From contig JACQFQ010000037.1 in NCBI GenBank assembly GCA_016199985.1, forward strand, positions 186,001 through 250,000: a stretch of 64,000 nt of DNA, read 5' to 3'. The position numbers and the translations under genes were made by a program. Shown piece after piece: positions 54,401 to 60,959 of the stretch. Source of the DNA: Verrucomicrobiota bacterium. Its GTDB lineage: Bacteria > Verrucomicrobiota > Verrucomicrobiia > Limisphaerales > UBA11320. The notes under the pieces are model-generated. The model made no database searches. It saw nothing but the letters and a program-made list of their open reading frames with translations, and was not told the origin of the DNA. Positions within the stretch are counted from its first letter, which is position 1. Each line of letters begins with the position of its first letter.

Positions 54401-56164
54401 GTCTCGTTCGGCCGTCACATCATCAGCACCGGCGAGGAGCGCTTCCCCGCCCAGAATGACCTCACGCTCGGCGGACCGAACACCGGGCCTCGCGTGGGCC
54501 CGGTCGTGATCACGGAAATCATGTACCACCCGCCGCCTGGAGGAGATGAGTTCATCGAACTGAAGAACATCACAGCGGCGCCCGTCGCGCTCTTCGATCC
54601 CGCGCACCCCACAAACCCATGGAGGCTTTCCGGGATCAGCTACACGTTTCCACCCAACGTGACGGTCGCTCCCGGCGCCTTCCTGCTCGTTGTCCCCTCG
54701 GATCCCGCGGTCTTCCGCGCCCAGTACGGCGTGCCTTCGAGCATCCCGATCTTTGGGCCCTATAGCGGGCATCTCCAGGACGGCGGCGAAAAGTTCTCGC
54801 TGCAACGCCCGGGCGCGCCGGACTCGAATGGCGTGCCTTACATCACCGTGGACGAGGCGCGTTACAAGGAGAAGTCGCCGTGGCCCCGCCTGGCCGGCGG
54901 ATTCGGCCCGTCCCTGCAGCGGATCAATCCCGCGCTCTACGGCGACGATCCGGCCAACTGGGCGGCCGCGGCGCCGAGTCTCGCGACCGATTTCGCCGGC
55001 GGCGTGGCCCCCGTCATCACCGTTCAGCCGCTCGATCAGACCCGGGCGCGCCACGAAACGGCCCTGCTCAGCGTGGGCGCGTCGGGCAGCCCTCCGCTGC
55101 GCCACCAATGGCTGCTGCAGGGCGTCGACATTCCGAACGCCACCAACGCCATTCTCACCCTCACCAACCTCGACCCCGCGCAGGCGGGTTTGTATCAGGC
55201 GACGGTGTTCAATTCCGCCGGATCCACAACAAGCGCTGTGGCCCGATTGGCGGTGCTGAATCCGCCCGACATCTTCGCGCAGCCCCAGAGTCGCGTCGTT
55301 TCCCTCGGCGCCAGCTTTTCGTTCCTGGTGATGGCGAATGGAAACGGCCCCCTCAATTACCAATGGAGATACAACGGCGCGGACGTGCCCGGAGCGACGG
55401 ACTCCGCCCTCGCCCTGACGAACGCCCAGGAGGAACAGAGCGGCGAATACACCGTTCTGGTGACGGACGCTGTGGGCGCCGTGGTGAGCGACACCGCCAG
55501 CCTCCGGGTGGTCATCAAGCCCGCCATCACGCTTCCGCAACAGAACGTGATCGCCGTGGAGGGAGGCGTCGTGAGCCTCTACGCCTGGGCGAGCGGTTCC
55601 CTGCCGCTGACCTATCGCTGGAAACGCGGCGTGGTAACCCTCACGAACTCCATACTGAACTCCCATACCGCCACCCTCACTCTCTCGAACGTTCAAATCT
55701 CGCAGGCGGGCGCCTATTCGGTCACCGTCACGAACCTTCTCCCGTCGAGCAGCGTCACCACGAACCTCACCCTGACAGTGCTTGCGGACGGAGATGGGGA
55801 CGGCGTTCCGGACGTCTGGGAATCCCAGTTCGGATTCAACCTCAAGGACTCATCCGACGGGGCCGCGGACGCGGATCACGACGGGATGTCGAACCTGGCC
55901 GAGTACATCGCCGGCACTGATCCCACAAACGCCCTGAGCTACCTCAAGATCGACGCGATTGAAGTGGGACTCGCCACGAAACTGAGCTTCTCCGCAGTGT
56001 CGAACAAGACCTACACCGTGCAGTACCGCGACCGCTTGGATCCCGGCCCTTGGATCAAGCTGGCGGACGTCCCCGCCGGCGCGACGACCCACACGGAAAC
56101 CGTGATGGATCCGGCTCCCGCCACCCGCCGCTACTATCGCCTGGTGGTGCCGCTCCAACCTTGA
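48500..56164 (+). CDS. giant secreted LTD/discoidin/CotH/Ig protein 2
   Basis: About 2,554 residues. TTG 48425, ATG 48500 and ATG 48530 are possible starts; the latter two keep the hydrophobic export segment SLCVAAFLALGLSASGA. Order (from 48500): LTD ~59-177; two discoidin-like repeats ~242-384 and ~397-541, each with a NR(A/N)D(A/G)CCP motif; a galactose-binding-like domain ~544-667; a chitobiase-like module ~701-784; CotH ~831-1221 with LYLNGLYWGLYNPVEKTDE and FVWDMEYTFWYP; a second chitobiase-like module; a galactose-binding region to ~1660 that contains the permuted PSD1-type module; LTDs at ~1693, ~1856 and ~2002; three Ig domains ~2171-2426; a TSP3-like calcium loop ~2429-2479 (DGDGDGVPDVWE, DHDGMSNLAEY); and the terminal module ending YYRLVVP. 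Probably a cell-surface or extracellular protein; the CotH substrate is unknown. Confidence 0.85.
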   Translation: MRSLRRCCVVMPMSLCVLPSRRPDPAPDAPGRSLSWSSPWSLCVAAFLALGLSASGADHFILSEFLASNSSSLLDGNGNASDWIEIYNAGDAPGDLGGWHLTDDPLDPGKWTFPQRAMAAGEFLIVFASGSGTPDPAGHLHVNFQLTGAGEYLALTRPDKTVATEFAPAFPTQRPDVSYGISQQSFNTGLVTNGVRARLLIPDATSEAQAGALWMGAHEPFNDSAWLAVTNPIGYDAPSATAASLINVALHKPVTTLDEAAPAFPKENLTDGNLATFASDNTPSPDFSFVVDLGGAFKLENIEVFNRADACCPDRLTDYTVSLHADVGGAIGPAVWSANVRTNGSNSGKGGRDLLTPNLDANGVFSGRWIQVRNRDTRGLRDLQIAELRANAANWAFGAAVRASGPIEAALPKESLTDGDPATFSRNLNPDPAFAYLIRMTQAVAFTRIELFNRNDGCCPERLSNYRVSLHSDNAGNPGAPNWSAEVRVDNSNSGPGGVDVITPDLDPGGLFEGQWIQVQNLDSGAARYLQVAEVRAFGFGGSSGYRSLIRRDITAEMKGVNSSAWLRVPFNASNTASFDRATLRIKYDDGFVAYLNGTEIARANTPAGRPAYNATATASHFSPAAQEFAVPPAIIHDGANILAVHGLNTLANDRDFLLAPELIAHTSRSGPYGFLLTPTPGSINNSNNVAGFVDDPRVSVQRGFFDAPMDIVITSPTPGATLVYTTNSATPTPTIGVALAPADANSSVTTTVRVATTTVLRTAAFKTGLQPSKVDTHTYLFLSNVVRQPKNPPGFPADWNGTAADYAMDPRVVTNAAYAGEIVNDLRSIPTLSIVTAPGDLFGSPSGIYTFSENTGVAWERAASAEWIQPNGSTAFQVNCGLRIWGTGWRPHSASLKHALQLKFKSEYGSSMLNYPLFSDTFVNRFDNLVLRAQGSRSWNDFRQPDIEQTQYIHDAWARDTCRDMGRTDGHATFVHLYLNGLYWGLYNPVEKTDETFSAEHFGGAKEDYDVLNRRGDVTAEVGDLTAWNQMMTIVNAGLSTPEQYALLLQYLDVDDFIDYMMLNQYATNHDGPNATIANNMRATRRRAPGGLFRFFVWDMEYTFWYPREHNLNFDLDQSPARIFQKLRANPEFRLRFADHAQRHLFNNGALTPAVAAARWQARANEIYGAVVGESARWGDVRRPAQPYTRNVEWTAELNRLLNDYFPVRTGVYLDQLSAGGLFPKASAPSFSQQGGDIIPGFNLAIDAPRGVVYFTTNGLDPRLPGGAASPSATRYAPSTWLVATGDLARVYVPSNNALGGRWRGDGPLFDDSAWAQSSSGAGFDTTPPAADFTIPLQNATADFSEIGRGVDMAIDSNPVATGWGIFEQQDYLPKGRGSVAVFETATNIGFAEGTRLTFTLRHGVAGQLALGKFRLSVTADDRSDFANGAINHGDTLARWTPLSPLSASATGKSTMTLNPDNSILVGGLNPSTNVYVVTAITPMTGITGFRLEAIDDPSLPSNGPGRSGNGDAVLTDFSVQAAPATLTHLIDPVLGAQIAGAMQNQNASAYIRIPFTVAPGSVFQRLALHVRYLDGFSAWLNGRELTARNAPAQPAWNSTATANRAKGRALEFEWIDVSDSLTNLVPGLNILSFQALNDTTTSPDLLLQAELVAHTDLPIALQDTTTVKARVFVDNEWSAVNEATFTASAPLRLTEIMYHPPGEIGVNGDEYQFLEIKNVSAVPFNLSGLSFTSGIKFSFPNNAFLAPGRFFVLAANPARFAQRYPGVTVNGAFGGKLSHHGETLTLTRALGGDLLSVTYGDSAPWPATADGLGFSLVPINPAAHQDPDDAARWRASAQALGSPGAEDPDPGIPAILVNEALSASAPPQRDSIELYNPGDAEADIGGWFLTDDRSAPMKFRVPDHTKIAAHGYRVFDERDFNATPAATNSFLLNAAGEAAYLFSAGASTNLTGYSHGFSFGAAAEGVSFGRHIISTGEERFPAQNDLTLGGPNTGPRVGPVVITEIMYHPPPGGDEFIELKNITAAPVALFDPAHPTNPWRLSGISYTFPPNVTVAPGAFLLVVPSDPAVFRAQYGVPSSIPIFGPYSGHLQDGGEKFSLQRPGAPDSNGVPYITVDEARYKEKSPWPRLAGGFGPSLQRINPALYGDDPANWAAAAPSLATDFAGGVAPVITVQPLDQTRARHETALLSVGASGSPPLRHQWLLQGVDIPNATNAILTLTNLDPAQAGLYQATVFNSAGSTTSAVARLAVLNPPDIFAQPQSRVVSLGASFSFLVMANGNGPLNYQWRYNGADVPGATDSALALTNAQEEQSGEYTVLVTDAVGAVVSDTASLRVVIKPAITLPQQNVIAVEGGVVSLYAWASGSLPLTYRWKRGVVTLTNSILNSHTATLTLSNVQISQAGAYSVTVTNLLPSSSVTTNLTLTVLADGDGDGVPDVWESQFGFNLKDSSDGAADADHDGMSNLAEYIAGTDPTNALSYLKIDAIEVGLATKLSFSAVSNKTYTVQYRDRLDPGPWIKLADVPAGATTHTETVMDPAPATRRYYRLVVPLQP

Positions 56165-56298
56165 GGATCCTTCGGCGACAACAACAAGTCGCCATCGCAG
56201 CCGAACACAAAGCCGCCGGTGCCGGATCCCGCGCCACATCGGCGCGCGACGACGTCTCCTTGCTGGTTCCGCGTTTTGCGTTCTAGGGAGCGTCGGAG

Positions 56299-56778
56299 CT
56301 AGCCCTTCAAGCGCTTGCCCAGGCCCAGCATCTCGATCGTCTTCCCCAGGCGTCGAGCGCGGGTCTCCGGCTTCTTGGCTTGGACAATCCAATCCACGAA
56401 CTCCTTCTTGTGTGAGTAGGACAGCGACGCAAACGCGCGCTGCGCCGTGGGCCGAGCTTCCAGCGAGGCGCGCAAATCGTCGGGAATCGCGACCGTGCGA
56501 GGCGCGGTTTCGAGCGACATGACCACGGACACGGCATCGCCGGCGACGGCCTTGGCGCCCGCTTGCAGTTCCTTGTTTACCGGCATCGAGTGCGTCCCGT
56601 CGCCGTTTGGAAGGAGCGAGTTGCGGAATGGATGTCCGTTGAGCGTTCCCGTCACCGGAACACGAGCCCTGCTCCCGAAAACCTCGAGGACATTGAACGG
56701 GATATCCAGAAAGACCCAGGCTGATTTGGGCCCGCGGCCGGCAAGCCGGCCTTGAAACCGCTGCGTTTGCTTCTTCAT
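56299..56778 (-). CDS. DUF1905/YdeI-OmpD-associated family protein
   Basis: 159 residues. The N-terminal DUF1905 domain is a small beta-barrel (WVFLDIPFNVLEVFG, RVPVTGTLNGHPFRNSLLP, HSMPVNKELQAGAKAVAGDAV), and the C-terminal half is a YdeI/OmpD-associated (bacteriocin-protection-like) helical domain (IPDDLRASLEA, AFASLSYSHKKEFVDWIVQAKKPETRARRLGKT). The two-domain layout is standard. A role in stress or bacteriocin tolerance is suggested for relatives, but the molecular function is unknown. It is the most downstream of four small leftward genes, each with its own gap. Confidence 0.85.
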   Translation of the reverse strand: MKKQTQRFQGRLAGRGPKSAWVFLDIPFNVLEVFGSRARVPVTGTLNGHPFRNSLLPNGDGTHSMPVNKELQAGAKAVAGDAVSVVMSLETAPRTVAIPDDLRASLEARPTAQRAFASLSYSHKKEFVDWIVQAKKPETRARRLGKTIEMLGLGKRLKG

Positions 56779-56863
56779 AGTCGATTCCCTATCTCCAGCG
56801 CTTTCACTCCGGGGTTCACCGCGTTCCGAGGAGCGCTGGCCTCGTCATCAACACCGTCGCGAA

Positions 56864-57322
56864 CTAGGCATTCTCCTGGGGAGGCCAGACAACGCCTTCC
56901 ATTTCCTTGGGTAGTTGCTTCGGGTCAGTTGGCCAAAAGAGCTTGATGTCGAAACTTTCGCCAGGCCCAAACTCCTTGTCGGGCGCGCCGATGATCAACC
57001 AAAGCGCTTCGGCCTCCGTATCGTTGAACACCTGCCGCATCATCTGCGGCCCCACCAGGACTGCGCCGTGCTTCGGCACCGTCAGCGTCTCGTCCCCGAC
57101 GCGGATACGCCCAACGCCTTCGAGGACAAAGTAGAGCTCTTCGGCCTTCACGTGCTTGTGAAACGTGTTCGCGCTCCTCGGGGGCAGACGCCACATTCTC
57201 GCTCCGAGAATCTCGCTCCCCGTGCGCTCGAGAAGATCCACAAAAGGAATCTTCATCGGATTCGCAACCTTCCATCCGTCGTCTTCAGGCTTGATGAGGA
57301 AGTAGCCGTCAATCGCGTTCAT
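56864..57322 (-). CDS. cupin-domain protein
   Basis: 152 residues forming a single cupin barrel. Motif 1 is HKHVKAEELYFVLEGVGRIRV, with His55, His57 and Glu61 or Glu62 as likely metal ligands. In motif 2 (GPQMMRQVFN) the usual His is not visible, so the metal site may be incomplete. No signal peptide, so cytoplasmic. Such small cupins act as isomerases, dioxygenases or sensors; I cannot say which. It is an isolated small gene on the strand shared by its neighbours, with about 150 bp of untranslated sequence upstream (57323-57472) that shows no recognisable element. Confidence 0.82.
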   Translation of the reverse strand: MNAIDGYFLIKPEDDGWKVANPMKIPFVDLLERTGSEILGARMWRLPPRSANTFHKHVKAEELYFVLEGVGRIRVGDETLTVPKHGAVLVGPQMMRQVFNDTEAEALWLIIGAPDKEFGPGESFDIKLFWPTDPKQLPKEMEGVVWPPQENA

Positions 57323-57472
57323 ACGAAATCCCTAGCGAACCGCCGCTGAGTCACGGCCGCCATAGGCGAGCCCGGACAGATTCTTTCGGAATGCAAGTTT
57401 CATAGGATGAACAGAACTTAACGCGCAAAGCGGACTTCATTCAAAGCGGTGAACCCGGGATCGAGCGCCATG

Positions 57473-57835
57473 TCACTCATCGCGCCGCATCCTCTCTTCC
57501 GGGACGAAGGCCGAGCGAACGGCGATCACGTCGCCATCGCGCGGTGCGGTGAGAAAGGAGTCAACCATGACATCCATGTAGCGTCGATTCCGCAAGACCA
57601 ACCCCGCCTCGATCCACGCGATGGATCCGATGACCTGGTCCTCCGGGCTGCGCCATGCAACCCGATACTCATGCCAAAACTGCGAAAGAGAGTCCCATCG
57701 GATGTAGTCAAGCTCTCCAATCCGCGCGCCAGATCTCTCAATGAACCAGCCGAAGCGCCGTCCAAAGTCAGACTCTTTCGCGGCTTGGCTCGTTCGCATG
57801 TTCATCTCATCCAACTTTTTCTCCATTCTGTCCAT
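57473..57835 (-). CDS. hypothetical small protein
   Basis: Up to 120 residues from ATG 57835; ATG 57805 would give 110 and sits one base after the stop of the upstream GyrI-like gene (TGA-G-ATG), suggesting coupling. The first 20 residues are a charged helix (MDRMEKKLDEMN). The rest is mixed alpha/beta (YIRWDSLSQFWHEYRVAWRSPEDQVIGSIAWIEAGL, then a VMVDSFLTAPRDGDVIAVRS segment). I do not recognise a family, and there is no signal peptide or membrane segment. It is the next gene after the GyrI-like gene, with an overlap of up to 29 bp, so the two are probably co-transcribed. Confidence 0.55.
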   Translation of the reverse strand: MDRMEKKLDEMNMRTSQAAKESDFGRRFGWFIERSGARIGELDYIRWDSLSQFWHEYRVAWRSPEDQVIGSIAWIEAGLVLRNRRYMDVMVDSFLTAPRDGDVIAVRSAFVPEERMRRDE

Positions 57836-58331
57836 TTGCTTTTGCGCGCTCTATTTGGCCAACAACATGTTCTTGGTCCTGGAGCAGGCGGAAAACGTCG
57901 GTGCGTATTTTCGATGGGTCGGTGTTCCATGTCTCGTCCCAGTGCTCATAGATCTCCCAGGAAATGTCTGAAAGCCTGTGTCCGCGCTCGGCGCACCATT
58001 TGCGAATCTCGGCGTGCGCCTCGGAAAGACGTGGGTAAGGTCCCCGATGGACGGCCGTGGCCCGACGGCCTGGCGGCAAGTGAGAGCACTGAACTCGATC
58101 GTTGCCGACGAACGGCTCCGACACCTCCGCGCCGACCTCGATCGACCCCTGCCGATCCAGATACAAGGCCACGTGGCGTCCTGGGCGCGGGAGTCCGGCG
58201 GAGCGAATGTAGGACCAGACTTCGCCGCAGGCCGCGGGAATGAACCGCGGCAGCTCCTTCGGTTGCACACGGCTTCGGATGACGGCGGTATGAATCGCCT
58301 CTGAATGCGTTATCTCGATGTGGTAGCGCAT
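57807..58331 (-). CDS. GyrI-like/AraC effector-binding-domain protein
   Basis: 174 residues from ATG 58331; the frame is open 29 codons further, but that part is Arg/Ser-rich. The body is a GyrI-like effector-binding (SOUL-type) fold: YHIEITHSEAIHTAVIRSRV, VWSYIRSAGLPRPGRHVALYL, GAEVSEPFVGNDRVQCSHLPPGRRATAVHRGPY, then WEIYEHWDE and TDVFRLL, where the domain normally ends. About 22 extra residues follow, overlapping the next gene, which suggests an altered stop. It binds small ligands or modulates a protein (gyrase in GyrI); no DNA-binding domain is attached. Confidence 0.78.
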   Translation of the reverse strand: MRYHIEITHSEAIHTAVIRSRVQPKELPRFIPAACGEVWSYIRSAGLPRPGRHVALYLDRQGSIEVGAEVSEPFVGNDRVQCSHLPPGRRATAVHRGPYPRLSEAHAEIRKWCAERGHRLSDISWEIYEHWDETWNTDPSKIRTDVFRLLQDQEHVVGQIERAKANGQNGEKVG

Positions 58332-58410
58332 GGTGATTGTTGGACCAACGCCAGAACTGCGCCTGCTTCTGCTGGGTTGGCGCCATGCTGGCTGAGCGAA
58401 AAAAATGTAG

Positions 58411-58441
58411 GCGCTCATCCAGCGCGAGCAACCTAAGGTTG
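58411..58441. promoter_or_regulatory. paired inverted repeats upstream of the serine acetyltransferase gene
   Basis: GCGCT-CATCC-AGCGC (58411-58425) is followed by the near-palindrome CAACCTAAGGTTG (58429-58441) in the 191-bp divergent gap 58332-58522. Either could be an operator; neither has a T-run. No start-specific promoter was recognised. Confidence 0.3.
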
Positions 58442-58522
58442 ATACGCCGGCGGTGAGTTGAAGTCCAGGGGCAAAGGGGGAAGTGGCGGGCCGCGTTTCG
58501 GTGGCTTGCTTACGGCCATGGG

Positions 58523-59458
58523 GTGACAGATAGTCGGTCCGTGAACGTGACGGTCACTGATCTGACAAACGAGTTGCTCCGATCCTATGCCCAGGTGGGA
58601 GGCATCAATCATCTCGATGGAAAAAACCTTCCTTCCAAGTGCGCCGTCGTGGCGATCACCGTGGATCTTCTCCGGCTGGTTTTCCCGGGATTCTTCGACG
58701 ACAAGCCGCTCCATAGCTCCGAGCTGAAGGTCGAGACCACCGCGCTGATGGACTCCGTCCTCGGACGCCTGGAGGACGAGATCTACAAGAGCCTGGAGTA
58801 CGCCGCGCCCGAAGGCCTGGCGAAAAAAGATCTCCGACCCGCCGCTCACCAGACCTCGGTCGACTTCCTCCGTCAGCTGCCCGCGCTGCGGGAGATCCTG
58901 CAGACCGACGCCGACGCCGCCTACCGCGGGGACCCCGCCGCGCTCAGCAAGGAGGAGGTGATCGTCGCCTATCCGTTCATGGAAGCCATCGCCGTGCAGC
59001 GGCTCGCCCATGAGCTTTATTTGAAAAAGGTCCCGCTGATCCCCCGCATCATGACCGAGTGGGCGCACAGCCGAACCGGCATGGACATCCACCCCGGCGC
59101 GATGATCGGATCGCGGTTCTTCGTCGACCATTGCACGGGCACAGTCATCGGGGAAACCTGCGAGATCGGCGACCGGGTGAAACTGTATCAGGGCGTGTCG
59201 CTGATCGCGCGGTCGCTGTCCGGCGGACAGGCGCTGCGCGGACACAAAAGGCATCCCAAGCTGGAGGATGACGTCACGGTCTACGCCGGGGCGACGATCA
59301 TGGGCGGCGACACAGTCGTGGGCGCGCGCTCGACCATCGGCGCCAATGTTTTCCTCATGCAGAGCGTCCCGCCCGACTCGCTCGTGCTGTTCGAGGACGT
59401 GAAGGTGAAAGTCATGAACAAGCTCGAGCACCGCGCGACAAAGGCCGGACAGATTTAG
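58523..59458 (+). CDS. cysE: serine O-acetyltransferase (CysE/EpsC type)
   Basis: 311 residues; makes O-acetylserine from serine and acetyl-CoA, the first step of cysteine synthesis. It starts at GTG 58523; an upstream ATG at 58518 hits a stop at once. The N-terminal helical half (~1-190) has YPFMEAIAVQRLAHELYLKKVPLIPRIMTEWAHSRTGMDIHPGAMIG with the catalytic His/Asp region. The C-terminal left-handed beta-helix is built of hexapeptide repeats: GTVIGETCEIGDRVKLYQGVS, DDVTVYAGATIMGGDTVVGARSTIGANVF. The long N-terminus matches the EpsC branch. No cysK is adjacent. It is divergent from the GyrI-like gene. Confidence 0.93.
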   Translation: MTDSRSVNVTVTDLTNELLRSYAQVGGINHLDGKNLPSKCAVVAITVDLLRLVFPGFFDDKPLHSSELKVETTALMDSVLGRLEDEIYKSLEYAAPEGLAKKDLRPAAHQTSVDFLRQLPALREILQTDADAAYRGDPAALSKEEVIVAYPFMEAIAVQRLAHELYLKKVPLIPRIMTEWAHSRTGMDIHPGAMIGSRFFVDHCTGTVIGETCEIGDRVKLYQGVSLIARSLSGGQALRGHKRHPKLEDDVTVYAGATIMGGDTVVGARSTIGANVFLMQSVPPDSLVLFEDVKVKVMNKLEHRATKAGQI

Positions 59459-59593
59459 ACCCACGATAGCGATCTCTGGTGAGTTCGACGTTGCAGGTGG
59501 AGAGGCGCTCTTTCGGGGATACGAGAGTGGTAGTGAGGCGGCGGAGCTTCTTGGCCACAGCCATGCTGACGCCATCAACAACGCAGTCCGCCA

Positions 59594-59863
59594 ATGAAAA
59601 AGCGAATTGCGATTTTTTGCTGGGTTTGCCTCGAGTATGGCGCAAGTTTTTATTTGGGCGCCTGGGTTGGATCCAAGGCTATCGTAGCTTTGGCTAAGAG
59701 AGGATACTTTGGTACCGACCCTGACAAAGTCCTTCTTCCCTCAGTTGTTGTCTCCTTCGTGTGCATGCTAGGTGTTTTTGGAGGCTGCCTGTTCTTGAGT
59801 GCGAGGCTTAGAAGGCTAGCTCGATATCTCTGGGGGCGCGCGAAGCCAAGTAAGGCTGGCTAA
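59594..59863 (+). CDS. small two-helix membrane protein, AT-richer than its surroundings
   Basis: 89 residues with two membrane segments (IAIFCWVCLEYGASFYLGAWVG and VLLPSVVVSFVCMLGVFGGCLFL) and a basic C-terminal tail (RLRRLARYLWGRAKPSKAG), so both ends are probably cytoplasmic. I recognise no family. Its base composition is visibly lower in G+C than the neighbouring genes, and it lies alone in a 610-bp stretch between cysE and the EamA gene. Both points suggest acquisition from elsewhere. Downstream (59864-60068) nothing further is recognised. Confidence 0.6.
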   Translation: MKKRIAIFCWVCLEYGASFYLGAWVGSKAIVALAKRGYFGTDPDKVLLPSVVVSFVCMLGVFGGCLFLSARLRRLARYLWGRAKPSKAG

Positions 59864-60068
59864 CAACTGTTACGGACGGCATTGGGATGGCAGGAATGAA
59901 CCGTTTTGAGAGTAGGCTGCGCCGCGTCGCGTTTTCCGAGTTAACGAGGGGTGTTGTTTTGATTCGTTTCGTGGGAGCTGACTCGTGGTCCACGGTCCGC
60001 ATGCCCACGGGTTGCGTGCGCTGTTGTTCCAGTCCTTCGCCAAGTTGCCCGCAAGGCCGCGCATAGTG

Positions 60069-60944
60069 TTAACGATCTCGTCTCTCCGCGAGGAAGCCCA
60101 CAAGGAGGCCCGCCCCAATCGCGAGGGTTCCCCATAGCTGTCCCCAGTGCGTCGATTCATGGAGCCAGAACGCGGCGATCATCACCCCGGCGACAGGCTG
60201 GACGAAGACGGTCAGCGCGACGAGGTTCACTTCCGTGTCCTGGAGAATCACCAGCCAGAGAACGTAGCCGGCCATGGTGCATAGAAACGCGAGATAGCTC
60301 AAAAGCGCCCACTGGTAGGGCCCCAGGCGCGCGGCCTCGCTCACCGTTCGGCCCCCGTCGATCAACAGGTTCACCACCGTCGCCGCGATCAGGCCGATCG
60401 CCGTCACGCGATAGGGACTGGCGCGGGCGCCGAGAGGCTTTCCAAGGATCGAGTAAACCGACTCGCAGAGAAACGAGGACACGAAGATGGCGCTTGCCCA
60501 GAGCCCGCTCCAACGGAAGTCGGCCCCCCAGGCCTGGTTGAGGAACGCGAGGCCGAGGAGGCAAAGCGCGAATCCGCCCCAGCGCGTCCAGGGAATCCGC
60601 TCGCGAAGAAACCACGCGGCCGCCACCGAGGTGAGAACGGGCTCGAATCCCATCAGGACCGAGGAATTGCCCGCCGTGCCCAGGAAGTTTCCGTACACCT
60701 GGAGTCGTTGTCCGAGGACAAACACCGTCACTCCCATCAACGACGCGCGGATCCACACTCCCTGGTCCGGCGACGGCCCCGGAAGCCAGCGCCACACCAA
60801 CGCGAAGCCGAGGGCCGCCAATCCGAATCGGAGCGTGACGAGGCTCGTCACCGAGAGCGACGGCTCCAGCTCCTTGTTGACCGACATGATGCCGGACCAA
60901 AACACATTGAACAGGGCCAGCAGAAGAAAGTGGCTTCGCTTCAT
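60069..60944 (-). CDS. EamA-family (DMT) exporter
   Basis: 291 residues with about ten membrane helices in two EamA repeats. The first repeat includes LFNVFWSGIMSVNKEL and SLVTLRFGLAALGFALVWRWL; the second repeat starts near FIFVSSFLCESVYSILGKPLGARASPYRVTAIGL. It ends in LAIGAGLLVGFLAERRDR. The drug/metabolite transporter superfamily exports metabolites or amino acids; no substrate is implied here. It lies 15 bp downstream of uvrC on the same strand, so it is likely co-transcribed with it. Unrelated pathways often share such operons. Confidence 0.9.
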   Translation of the reverse strand: MKRSHFLLLALFNVFWSGIMSVNKELEPSLSVTSLVTLRFGLAALGFALVWRWLPGPSPDQGVWIRASLMGVTVFVLGQRLQVYGNFLGTAGNSSVLMGFEPVLTSVAAAWFLRERIPWTRWGGFALCLLGLAFLNQAWGADFRWSGLWASAIFVSSFLCESVYSILGKPLGARASPYRVTAIGLIAATVVNLLIDGGRTVSEAARLGPYQWALLSYLAFLCTMAGYVLWLVILQDTEVNLVALTVFVQPVAGVMIAAFWLHESTHWGQLWGTLAIGAGLLVGFLAERRDR

Positions 60945-60959
60945 GAGAGGAGGACCGCC

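Noticed and set aside
56174..56193. GGCGAC...GTCGCC hairpin after giant protein 2
   Set aside because: Only 6 bp, an 8-base loop and no T-run; too weak to call a terminator.
59840..60068. Possible integron attC site after the small membrane protein
   Set aside because: GGCTAACAA looks like an inverse core site with one mismatch, but no matching GTTRRRY core and no paired L boxes were found downstream.
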